In this document: one piece after another, positions 37,878 through 47,860 of the stretch
Layout: every line of letters starts with the position of its first letter
Numbering within the stretch: the first letter of the stretch is position 1
Source of the DNA: Gyromitra esculenta
Lineage: Eukaryota; Ascomycota; Pezizomycetes; Pezizales; Discinaceae
Reading direction: 5' to 3'
NCBI GenBank assembly: GCA_038503075.1
Contig: JBCAML010000003.1
Span: 1,302,001-1,366,000 of the forward strand
Length of the DNA: 64,000 nt
Translations under genes and position numbers: made by a program
Notes under the pieces: model-generated
What the model was told of the DNA's origin: nothing
What the model saw: only the letters and a program-made list of their open reading frames with translations
Database searches by the model: none

Positions 37878-38648
37878 TTAAAGGAAAAAATAGTCTTCAG
37901 AGTCTTCATAGAGTTTCTCAAACTCGTACCGGTACGCGAATTCCTCAGGCGTAACCCCGGGAGGAAAAGGATCCTCGTAGATTGAAATATCTCGCTGACG
38001 TAGCAGACCGAATTCCTCTTGCAGCTCGTATAGGTCAGGCTGGGTAAGATACGGTGCACTTGGAGGATTCAAACCCACACCGTCTTCCACATCGGAGACG
38101 GGTGCTTGGTTGTCTGCTTCTTGGTCAACTATATTATTCTTTTGTAGATACGAAATCTCATCCGTTGTCCAGAAAACCCGTTGATTAATGCTTTGAGGAC
38201 TTCTCGATGATGCATGTGCAAAATCTGCCTCCATTAGCGCCTCCTCCAGAACTCTACTTGCGCTAGCCCTGATGCCTGGTGGGTTTGTTAATGTGTCGTT
38301 TTTACCACCCGATATTTCACTGAGGCTATTAACTCTAGTTTGAAGCACGAGTGACACGCCCAGTCTGATAATCCCTGCAACATCTTCAGCTTCTTCGGTA
38401 TCTCCCATATCTTGGGCCTTGTGCCTTTTTTTGGACAGCTTTTTCGGAATGTTATTTCGAGAAGTTGCAGTAGCATCCAAAGCGTCTCCCTTATCGATAT
38501 TTTGGCCCTTTCGAAATCGTCCCTCATTCGCTACAGAAGGTGAATCGAGCTTAGCATATTCAAGCTGGTCTTCATAGATCTCTTCTGCTTTAATGGTTCT
38601 TCGACGTATCCGGGCCGGAAATCTCTGTGAGGAAGCGTTGACTTTCAT
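37878..38648 (-). CDS. Unrecognised charged protein
   Basis: An intronless 256-aa frame starting at the ATG at 38648. I do not recognise a family. The N-terminal 20 residues are basic (RFPARIRRR), followed by a Lys/Arg/Asp-rich stretch containing KKLSKKRHKAQ (a possible nuclear signal), a helical central part (RASASRVLEEALMEADFAHA, then NQRVFWTTDEISYLQKN), and an acidic, Tyr/Phe/Glu-rich C-terminus ending EKLYEDSEDYFFL. The composition looks like a soluble, possibly nuclear protein. The long, evenly hydrophilic frame in an AT-rich setting argues that it is translated, but homology is not visible, and it could be lineage-specific. Confidence 0.5.
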   Translation of the reverse strand: MKVNASSQRFPARIRRRTIKAEEIYEDQLEYAKLDSPSVANEGRFRKGQNIDKGDALDATATSRNNIPKKLSKKRHKAQDMGDTEEAEDVAGIIRLGVSLVLQTRVNSLSEISGGKNDTLTNPPGIRASASRVLEEALMEADFAHASSRSPQSINQRVFWTTDEISYLQKNNIVDQEADNQAPVSDVEDGVGLNPPSAPYLTQPDLYELQEEFGLLRQRDISIYEDPFPPGVTPEEFAYRYEFEKLYEDSEDYFFL

Positions 38649-39458
38649 AATGATACAGAGTGGCTTCTACACAGATGGTGGGTAGTGGCAGGTGGAGAGA
38701 CAACAGACAGAACAGTAGATCTGACGAGTCAGACCTTTTTTCCCTTGAATATATAGTTAGTCGGAAATAGAAGTGGACGTCATCAAGTTTTGGTGCTTCC
38801 AATACTGATGCCCCTAGAACTAAGGATGCTTTGAATACTAAGCTACTCCGTGAAACCCTAAAACCAGGCATACATCCGACTGGCAATACGATTGAGCGAA
38901 CCTAGTCCTAGACAGGATCCTTCTATGAAATCCAGATCGGGCTTCAATGAACGACATTTAGTTCCTGATTAGGGAGACCTAATGCTAACCAGTGCAGGAC
39001 AAAATAACGGATAGTATGTAAGCAGAAGAAAATATTAGTGTAGGTGCTGAGTCATTTGCCTACTTTTGAGGTTGGGCAGTACACAAAGAAATCTCCGACC
39101 TACTTCTAGGAAGTTAATCCCCAAATCGGCATTGATAATGCGTCAAATTTATCCTCCAAGGGTCCACCGGCGGACAGAAAACCGAGTGATCGCTGGAGAC
39201 CTTAATTCACCATTACGCTGTTGGGCTTTCGACCGAATTCCAGGCAGAATATCGCTAGTAAATTGCTTCGATTTAACTACCTAGCTCAATAAAAACCGAA
39301 GCACGAAGACATCACCACTAGTTAGGATTTCACGAATATACGAGCAACCTGACGCCTGACTGCCAAGACACGAGTGACCATCCATGATTACCACCACATC
39401 CTGCCAACATGGCATACATGTAATTCCAAGATGAACACTCCGCCCATATTCAACACAG

Positions 39459-39466
39459 TATAAATA
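39459..39466 (+). promoter_or_regulatory. TATA box of the Asp/Ser-repeat gene
   Basis: TATAAATA, 105 bp upstream of the ATG at 39571, between GC-poor flanks and followed by a pyrimidine-rich CCCAT repeat, as is usual for fungal core promoters. Confidence 0.5.
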
Positions 39467-39506
39467 TACCCCACCCTCCTCGCTCCACTACGAGTTGTAT
39501 CTCATT

Positions 39507-39536
39507 CCATCCCATCCCATCCCACCCCATCCCATC
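39507..39536. repeat. CCCAT pentanucleotide microsatellite
   Basis: About six units of CCCAT/CCATC with one C change, in the leader of the gene at 39571. Confidence 0.8.
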
Positions 39537-39570
39537 CACAGCCTTACAGCCAAGCCAATCACAATACAAA

Positions 39571-39991
39571 ATGACCGTTACAGCAACTTGTGTATGCAAT
39601 CCTGATTCGCCAGAGGAACGGGCCTTCGACAACACATGTGTTCTCTGCTCCCTAGCCCCAGATGTTGTTATTTCTCATACTTCTTCTGCAGCTGATGAAG
39701 AGGGTGGTTTCCGGAATAGGCGTGCTGCTGAGTTTGACAGCGGTGACAGTGACAGTAGTGAATACAACGCTAACAGCGACGACAGCGAAAGTAGCGATGA
39801 CAACGACGACAGCGAAAGTAGCGACGGTAGCGACGGCAGTGACGGCAGTGACGGCAGTGACAACGACAGAAGCAAGGTAACGTCGGGGATTTCTACTACT
39901 TCTTCGATTCTCTAAACTTCCACAGTGGCTTGCAAACTGTGCTGAAAATCCCGAAGAGGTCTCGAGTCCCCAGACGAGCCAGCCGACCTAG
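39571..39991 (+). CDS. Small acidic Asp/Ser-repeat protein
   Basis: Exon 1 is 39571-39876 and exon 2 39926-39991; the 49-nt intron starts GTAACG and ends TTCCACAG after CTCTAAAC. The spliced product is 123 aa; unspliced it would be 114 aa. The N-terminal 30 residues hold a Cys cluster (CVCNPDSPEERAFDNTCVLC). From about residue 50 the protein is a low-complexity array of SGDSDSS, DDSESSD and GSDGSD units, strongly acidic if phosphorylated. A TATA box and CT-rich leader precede the ATG. No known family is recognised. The codons used are mostly GAC/AGC/AGT in a microsatellite-like array, so the repeat could expand by slippage. The Cys-rich start may form a small zinc site, which is speculation. 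Confidence 0.5.
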
Positions 39992-40216
39992 TGATAGCAA
40001 TTGTAGACCTTAGACCTTAGTGAGATAACGATGATGTAGAGATTATAGCCTCTTGTTGGCATTTGTTTTTATTTGATAGATGCGCGCCGTAAATAAACCC
40101 TTAAATTCATGATCATAACGTAGACTATTTTATGTAGGGCGATGTGTATATTTCGTACCAGAAATGCCGCTCACGTATGCCCAATATGCAGTCCCCTCCC
40201 TCACCAATGTGTAGAC

Positions 40217-41536
40217 TTAATACTCCATCGTTTTCTTGATGCAATCATAGACCCCTATCCAAAATTAGTATTCCCTCCACGATTTCCCCAAAGATACAGA
40301 AGGAGGCAAACTCACTCGCAACATCCGGAATCATAAAATTCTCAAAAATCAACGGCATATGCACATCCCACCCCGTAACCCTCTGAACCGGGGCCTCCAA
40401 TCTCAAAAAGCACCTCTCCTGAATCTCACTCGCCACGCTCTCCCCCACACCTCCAGTTCTACTCGCCTCATGAACAACCACACACCTACCCGTTTTATCC
40501 ACACTCGCCTTCACAGTCGCCTTATCCCACGGCCTGACAGTCCTCAAATCAATAACCTCCACATTCACGCCCAGCTTTTCCTTGGCAGCCTTCGCAGCGA
40601 GCTCACACACGTACATCATCGTGCCCCACGAAACAAGCGTAAGGTGTTCACCACGCTGCACAACCTCCGCCTTCCCAATCGGCAGCACAAACTCGCCCAG
40701 CGGGACCTCCTCCACCGCCGCACGGTACAGAATCTTAGGCTCCATAAACACCACCGGATCCGGCCCACGCGCAGCAGCAATAAGTAGTCCCTTCGCCTGA
40801 ATAGGCCCGCGTGGAATAACCACCGTAAGGCCCTGGGTCCCCGAAAAGAAACCTTCCGGCGACTGCGAATGGTATAACGCACCGTGTCCAACCGCGCCAG
40901 TCGGCATACGGACCACGAAATGGCCTGAATTGAAAGCCTTTGCGGAACCAGTCCTATACCGCAGCTTCGAAGCCTCGTTGTGCAGCTGGTCGAATGCAGG
41001 GAACATGTAGTCTGCAAATTGGATTTCCGGGAGCGCGGTATACCCCTGTGCGGCGAAACCGACGCCGAAGCCAACAATGCCTTGCTCGGTGAGTGGGGTG
41101 TTGAAGACCCGCTCGCTGCCGAAGCGTTCAGAGAGGCCCATGGTGCAGCGGAAGACACCCCCGAACGCTACGTCTTCGCCGAAAATGCAGGCCTTCTCAT
41201 CGGTTTCTAGGATGATTGCGAGGGCGTCGTTGATGGCTTGGAAGAGGTTCATGCGTTTTGTTTTTGAGGAGGCGCGGAGAGTGGATGGGAGCTCGGGGTT
41301 GGAGTAGACGGCCTGGGGGTCGTGGGCGAGACTATTGCCAGCGAGATGTTAATATTGGAACTGATACAAGGGATTTGGGATTCGTACTAGGTGGACGCAG
41401 CATAGTCTACGGGGATGTTCAATTTTCGTTTTCCGAGGTTGTCTGAGCCATGGTTTTGTCTGGGGGTGGTAGAAAACGGAGCTGTAAATCGTAAAGACGG
41501 ACGAAGGAAGCGTAGGGGGAGCGCTGAGGGCCTCAT
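40217..41536 (-). CDS. BCKDHB: Branched-chain 2-oxoacid dehydrogenase E1 beta subunit, mitochondrial
   Basis: Three exons on the minus strand: 41536-41388, 41331-40316 and 40254-40217; 400 aa. Introns are 56 nt (donor GTACGA) and 61 nt (donor GTGAGT, branch TACTAAT). The protein pairs with E1 alpha in the thiamine-diphosphate decarboxylase of the mitochondrial complex that degrades the oxoacids of Leu, Ile and Val. Visible: a presequence starting MRPSALPLRFLRPSLRF and ending FSTTP, the linker LNIPVDYAAST, MNLFQAINDAL, FGEDVAFGGVFRCT, RVFNTPLTEQGIVGFGVG, EIQFADYMFPAFDQ, GHGALYHSQSPEGFF, FMEPKILYRAAVEEVP, VIDLRTVRPWD, VVVHEASRTGGVGESVASEI and the C-terminus RVYDCIKKTMEY, which exists only after removal of the second intron. 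Length fits the family. Start and leader were chosen by frame continuity. Confidence 0.96.
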
Positions 41537-42811
41537 TATTTTCATTCTAGGCTATTGGGATGGAGGGTGCTGGAGCAGTGCTATGGGCAGATATGAGAAT
41601 ACAATTGAGGTTGAATGCAAAAAAGACATTGGAGCCGTGGCTGCGGCTCAGGGTCGTTCGTGACCTTCCCCGGATTCTGGATCGCCTATCGTCGGTTGCA
41701 CACGGCCAAAAGCTTGGCTTTATCACGTGACTGTTGAGCCACTTGATTTCTGAGCCACATTCGCTCAAGCCACACGCGATTACATACACGAAGACCCTGC
41801 CAAGCTAAAGTTAGCCCACAGGCGCCGCGAACCTTTGGTGTGTGATGTCCCTGCCAGGCAACGTTCCCAAACAAGATTGGTCGCTAATCAATCTGAATCG
41901 CCGGCTGCAAGGTACCGAGCATTGGCGATAGGCCGTGCAGCGAGCGAGGGGATGCATGCCACTCTTGTCCGGTCTGCGTCAGGTCTCCCCTCACATCCCT
42001 CCATCCTCCAGTCGCGCTCGCCTCTCCCCATGCTGTCGCTGATCGTGAGACGTAGTGCCCAGACTCAATGTGCCCTCTTCAGCTCTGCCACTTTATGCTT
42101 AATCCTTGGCCAAGCTGCCCGCAGCCCAATAGCCAGAGTTCAATTTAAACAAAGAGAGCCCTCTGTGGCTGTCGGGGCCACTGAAATTGCCTTCAATCAA
42201 TAGACACCCCTCGACGCAATATCACGTCCCATGTGCGTGTGCGAGATGGAGCACCGTGCTGTTTGATCAACATGAATGTGCCCCAGTGCCCCCAGCTCCC
42301 CCTCCATCCGTCCCTCATTCACTGGCAGGGGCGGTCGCTTCCTGGTTATCGCCCGAGCTATTACTGTCCGTTGCAGCCGCGCTGGACTCCTCGACGTTCG
42401 CAGCGTCGTCCTCTCTTTCTCAACTCCTCAGGGCGATTCTTGAAACTTCATCATTGTAAGTCTCAGCCCAGATGCGCCCGATACCGTGATCATCCCGAGG
42501 ACTTCTTCCAAAAATACTCCAGGCGGAGTCCTGCAAAAGGTGTCTGCGACGCTCTTTTTTATTTTTTGAGACTTTTTTTCCCTCTCTTCCTCTCCTTGAC
42601 GCTACTGCCAGGTGCAGAATTTCACGATACACGAGTAGCAAAAAAAAAGAGTCGGCTGGATCTGGCAAAAACTTCGAACGATATTCAGACACAGGTTGTC
42701 TGCTGGGAAACTCTTCGACTCACGATCATTTTAACTAATTCTTTTCTCTTCTTTTCTTTTCTTTTCTTTTACTTGCTATTTTCCTTTGTTTCGGGTATTT
42801 TATTTTAAAAG
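41537..42811. other. Intergenic region BCKDHB-KCH1
   Basis: About 1.3 kb between two divergent genes, containing both promoters. A TTTTC microsatellite/pyrimidine tract at 42741-42770 lies just before the KCH1 start. Frames at 41835-42203 and 42187-42808 are leader-type shadows and are not called. Confidence 0.55.
42741..42770. repeat. TTTTC pyrimidine microsatellite in the KCH1 leader
   Basis: About five TTTTC units within a pyrimidine tract that ends 42 bp before the KCH1 ATG; typical of fungal promoter/leader CT tracts. Confidence 0.75.
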
Positions 42812-45313
42812 ATGAGGTTTCTTGATGGATTCAGAAGAAAGAGGCAATTGACGCCAGAACACAAGTTTGAGTATATCGTTCGTTATCCGCCTTCTTCGCT
42901 TGAGTTGAGTTGTGCAATTGCTCGCGCCTCTCGCTTGGACCCGAGGTTTCACTCGCCGCATATTGCCAACTAAGCTAACCATCACAATTCTGCACTCGAT
43001 AGAACCTGCGTGACTTTAACGAGAAATCGTTTGTGAATGTCACGGCTTATATCTGGATCTATCTGAGCATATTAATATCGCTCTCTTGTGTCGCCGCCGA
43101 TACGTGCGTTTTCCCTGATTTTTTTACCAATTATCAATTACTATTCTAATAACATTGTCACAGTTACACGGCGATAACCCTTCTCGTCTTCAACCGATGG
43201 TCTTCGCAAATTCAGCCTGTGATCCCATTTGAAACAGCAAAAATCGTTTTTGCCGTCTGTATCCTCATATCCTACATCCTCATCATTGCCGACTGGCTTT
43301 TCGCCCTCAAGGTCATCAAACGAGGTGGAGTTGCAGATGCATACATGAATGTAATTGCACTGCGATGGAACTGTGTCTGGGGCGGAAAAGGCAGCGATGA
43401 TTCAGGATGGAAGCGATTCCTCGTCTTCGCAAGGTTAACAAAGCAGAGAGGAAAAACCGACTACGTTGCGCTTGTCACCTACTTCTCCTTCAAAGGTACA
43501 TATATAAAATCCACCACAGCGACAATTCTGGGTACTAACCCCCCGCACAGGCTGGGTCCGCATCGTCTTCGCCGAAGGCCCACGAGTCGTCATAAATGCC
43601 TTCACTCTCGCATCCGTGATCAGTGCAGACCTAGTTCCCAAAGACGAGCTCGAGACCCTCTCCATAATCTCCAAATTCTTCGAAAACCTCGGCCACCTCT
43701 GGACCGAGAACCGGATCCAAGTCCTCATCCTCGGCAGCATGACCTTCACCACCATCCTCTGGCTCTTCGCCATCCTGCAACTCCTACTAGCATGCATTCT
43801 CTTCATCTCCTTCCTCTGGCACGTCATGAACGGCGACTCCCTCCGCACCTACTGCAAATCGCGGATCGACAAGCGCATGGGCGAGATCGTGCTCGCCAAC
43901 CACAAAAAGGGCCTCCGCATAGACACCGACAAGATGCAGAAAGCCGGCATCCTCCGCGCACCAACCATCCCCGTCCCCGCCGCGATCGCCCTCGAAATCC
44001 CATCCTACGAAAAACCAGCCTGCGCCATCTCCGTGGTCCAGTCCCCTGTCGTCAGCTCGCCAACTAGCTACTACCCCCCGCAGCGCCAACCCACGCTTCC
44101 AGACTTATCGGGATTGGAGCGCGGACGCACCCCTAAGCCGCTTTCGCGCGCCCCGACGTCTGGGACGGTGGCGAGCTCGGTGCGTCCGCCGACGGGGAGG
44201 AGCAGGATTATGTCGACGGATTCTTATGACTCGAGTTATACGCTTGTGGCTGGGCCGGCAGCGATGGGGTATGGCGGACAGGGCCAGGCGAGGAACAGTA
44301 GTGAGAGTTTTGAGTATGCGAAAAGACAGCAGCAATTGCAACAGTGGGGGCCGCCGCCGCCGGTTCCGTATGCGCAGAGTAGTAGTGGGAGGAATGAGGG
44401 TGGGAAGACGCAGGCGCCAGCGCCGTATGCGCAGAGTGTTGGTGGGAGGAGCGAGGGAGGAAGGACACCGGCACCGAGAGAAGCTCCTGGGTATGCGATG
44501 CAGGAGCTACATTCGCCGTCTTCAGGGAGGCCGCTGTTTGCGCCTGATAGGTTGGGATTGGACGAGTTTGGTAATGGGCCATCGTCGAGAGAGCCCCGGG
44601 GGCAGAATCAAGGGCAGTATGGGGTGAGGCAGGGACCACCGAGTAGGTCTGGATCTGGAAGGTCGGCTTATGGGGGTGGACAGGGGAGATTCCCGATTGC
44701 CCCTAGGAATGTAGAGCAACAGGAGCGGTTCCCGATTGCTGTTAGGCCTAGAGATCCTCAGCAGCAGTTTTACAACAATAATAATTCTCCGCAGCGGACA
44801 CAATCGCCAGCGCAGTACTATAACAATGACTTCCAGCAGACGGAATCTCCGCAAGATTACTATCCGAAAACACAACAGTGGGACTATTATCCATCCCGCC
44901 AGGAAACCCCACAACAGCCCCAACCAGCTGCCTATGAGTACCTCCCCTCACAACAACAGAGCCAAAACCAATCCTTTCAACAAAACCAACGACCGCATCC
45001 AGAGCTCCCACGCCTACAAACACAAACCCCCGCTTCCACCGGCGGCTACAAACGACCAGCCTACACACCTGCGTCCGCCACCGCCCCAAACCCAGTTCAG
45101 AACTTCAATAGTCCGCCGGTACCCTACCTCCCAAGCCAAGACCCAATACAAACACGAAGCGTAACCGCTCCACCACCAAGGCCGCAGCGGGCTCCGTCAC
45201 GGCCGGGGAGAAGCGCAACCGCAAGACCTGATATGGACAGGAGAGGGTTTGAACCAAGACCGCCACAGAGGAGCGCTACGGGCGGACCGAGAGGTTTCGA
45301 GGGTCGTATGTGA
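42812..45313 (+). CDS. KCH1: Kch1-type potassium transporter
   Basis: Four exons, 42812-42877, 43003-43103, 43164-43495 and 43551-45313, give 753 aa. Kch1 is a fungal plasma-membrane protein required for low-affinity potassium influx that supports calcium channel activation during mating and ER-stress responses. Visible: an N-terminal KFEYINLRDFNEKSF motif, a first membrane segment (AYIWIYLSILISLSCV), a second (TAKIVFAVCILISYILIIAD), DYVALVTYFSFKGWVRIVFA, and a long hydrophobic hairpin (VLILGSMTFTTILWLFAILQ onward). The domain ends around residue 300. The remaining 450 residues are a Pro/Gln/Ser/Tyr-rich tail with YAQS and QQQ repeats, presumably cytosolic and disordered. The core matches the family; the tail is longer than in yeast (about 500 aa total). 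The start is set by the conserved N-terminus. Confidence 0.9.
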
Positions 45314-46413
45314 AGAACTTTTATTGGAGTAAATCAGCTATAGACTTAGCAAAGCTTTTTTTCTTTTTCTTTTTCTTTTCTTTGTATTCTTTTCTTTGTA
45401 TTAGTTAGAGGATACTGTACAGTACATGTAGTTGAGCTAGAAGCAAAGACGACTTAATCCTCTCCCCCCTTTTTTTTTACTTCTTAGGAGATAACTACCC
45501 CTCTGTGTGAGGTAGAGTATATATTACCTTTTTATTTCCCCCCCATCTGATACGGGTTTTTCTAGATTCGTGCTTATGGGTTTTTTTTTACTGATGGGTT
45601 ATGGATGAAGTTACGGAGTGGATCGATGAATAGGTACTTGAGGGTATTGCTCTGATGTAATGCTTTTTTTTTGTTCTGAGAAGGGTTTGCGGAAGACCAT
45701 AGATGTGGTTCCCCGCCTACTGCGAAGGGCTGTGTAGGATGATCATTGATCATTGATCCTCTTTTTGTTGCTGTGTTGTATTTATAGAATGATAAACCCT
45801 TGCTCATGGAAGCCATTGTATACGATACGATCCCATACGTGCTATTCAATACTATCCCTAGTTTCGTCGTCAGACCTAATTTGTTAGTACATACTATCCC
45901 GTAACATGTCTAAGGTTGATTGGGCTATTGAATAGGCAACAAATACTATGATTTTGATAGGCGCTATAGCTATGGCGTAACGAATCCGTCAAGGGCCATA
46001 GAAAGGGATAATTACAGCGATAGTGGCTCAGCTAGAACAAAGAATATAGTATTAGAAGAATGCTCTCCGCAGATACCCGTAGTATGTAGGTTTCATAGTA
46101 GGGGCTAAACGTAACGAGTGACAAATTGTGATTCTATATAATCAGGCCACTGGGGGGGGGGAGGGCGTCGTCCACCAACCCCCTCCGCTTCATCTTATGT
46201 AGCACTGAACTTATTTCCTCCTGTATCCCCAAACCAAACCAAACCAAACCTCCGTCAACCTCAACATTTACTGTTTAACAAACCGAAAGAAAAAAACAAC
46301 ACAACACTAGTGTCAACTCACTTGTACAAGTAATTGTACCAGCAGCAGCCAATATTTGTTTCCTAATTTTCCTAAAAAAGCCCCCATCCAAACAGGCCAG
46401 CCACAAACCTGCT
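45314..46413. other. Intergenic region KCH1 to ThrRS-like gene
   Basis: KCH1 3' UTR with TTTTC-rich tract (45355-45395), a TACATGTA site at 45423, a poly-G run at 46153-46163, and a CCAAA repeat at 46231-46250. No gene supported. Confidence 0.5.
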
Positions 46414-47860
46414 ATGGGGAAAAATAGAAAAGTGCCGGATATCCCTCTCATCGTAGTCACCGAACCAGAGGCCTCCTCCGCAGAGAGCTCGAGGGCTGCA
46501 CTGGCTACAGAGGTCAACAAGCTGTGGACCATCGCTGAAGAGGCTGGCCCTGAAGTAAATATATATCCACACTTATTACCAGAGAGGCCCATGTCTTGTT
46601 CAGAGCATGCTAACAACGGGGTTTTTTTTACCTGAAGGTTGATGTCCTCCCATATTACGTCTCTCACAGGATTCAGCTGTTCGAGAAGCTGGAGAAAGAG
46701 TATAATGATGAAGTAGCTTGTATGCATCGAGGTTTCATCTGATTTTATAAAAATAGAAAGATAATAAAAAACAAAAAACAAAAACTTTGCTAACGGTTCT
46801 GAGAGCCACACAGCCAAACGTCGCCATAATATTACCGTCAACATACCAAGGTATGGTCGCTCGGTCGCCGAGACTTCCTGGGAAACAACACCCGTCAACA
46901 TCGCCCGCTACCTTGGCTCCCAAGCCCTCGTAGACAAGATCGTAGTTGCCAGGGTTGACGGCGAACTCTGGGACCTCACCAGGCCCCTGGAGAAGTCCTG
47001 CAAACTCGAGTTCCTAAAGTTCGAAACCCCCGAAGGTATGTGTATATATATCTTTTCCAACCCACTACACAACCTCCACAAGCAGTCAGTCTCTCACAAT
47101 ATTACTAATGCCACACACAGGCAAAGCCACATTCTGGCAATCGTCCGCGTATGTCCTAGGTCAAGCCGCAGAGCTCAGATTCGGCAACCTGCTCTGTCTC
47201 GGCGAAGTTACAGACGACGGGTTCTACTACGAGGTCGGCCTCACCAGCAGCAACGGCGGCATCATCGGCCTCAAAACCAGCGACCAGAAGCCGCTCGAGG
47301 AGCAAGCGCGCCGCATCATCGCTGAAAAGCAGAGCTTCAAGCGTCTCGTCGTGTCGAAGCAAAACCTGCTGGAAATGTTCAAGCACAGTAAATACAAAGT
47401 GCATCTCATCGCTGCCACAATCGCCGACGGCGCTAGCGGCACCGTGTATAGATGTGGGCCATTCATCGACTTGTGCGATGGACCGCACATGCGCGATACT
47501 GGGATGATTGGGGTCTTTGAAATCGAAGAGGTATGTATGCATGGAGCTGTCTTGTGAATGAAAATAGTCCCTGCTTTATATATACGTCATGCTTATTTTT
47601 GGTGCTTCCCCCTCCTCCTTTTTTTTTTTTTACTTTAGAAATATCCACTCGAGTTCCTGTGGAATTCAGTGACGGATAATGTGCGCCGTATCTACGGTAT
47701 CAGCATCCCCAAGAAGGAGCTTCTCGAAGACCAGAACAAAATACGGCTCGGCCGTGGTGCGGGATCCGCTCAAGCTAGCGATGCAGAGGAAGTACAGCCC
47801 CGTAATAGACTTACTAAAGAGGAAGTTTCTCGTTTTGAGGCACTGCTGGAAAGTGTCTAG
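46414..47860 (+). CDS. Truncated threonyl-tRNA synthetase paralog (TGS and editing domains only)
   Basis: Five exons, 46414-46554, 46638-46712, 46804-47035, 47121-47530 and 47639-47860, give 359 aa; full ThrRS is about 700-750. The exon 2/3 boundary is the least certain. Visible: the N-terminal linker VDVLPYYVSHRIQLFEKLEK, a TGS domain (NITVNIPRYGRSVAETSWET), then the SAD editing domain: SSAYVLGQAAELRFGNLLCL, TDDGFYYEV, FKRLVVSKQNLLEMFKHSKY and YRCGPFIDLCDGPHMRDTG, and VRRIYGISIPKK where the linker to the catalytic core should begin. The class II catalytic and anticodon-binding domains are absent and nothing like them follows in the next 2 kb. The editing-site HxxxH is replaced by Gln156-x3-Tyr160; Cys268 and His272 remain. 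It may be a regulatory or tRNA-binding relic, or a decaying duplicate. Confidence 0.82.

Larger units (their letters stand above)
38649..39570. other. Interval upstream of two divergent small genes
   Basis: Contains the upstream regions of the orphan gene (minus) and the Asp/Ser-repeat gene (plus). A possible LINE endonuclease fossil (VIAGDLNSPLRCW) is at about 39183-39222. A TACATGTA site is at 39415. A TATA box is at 39459 and a CCCAT-type pentamer repeat lies at 39507-39536. Confidence 0.5.

Noticed and set aside
41835..42808. Two long plus-strand frames before KCH1
   Set aside because: They lie in the intergenic leader, lack motifs, and end in the TTTTC microsatellite.
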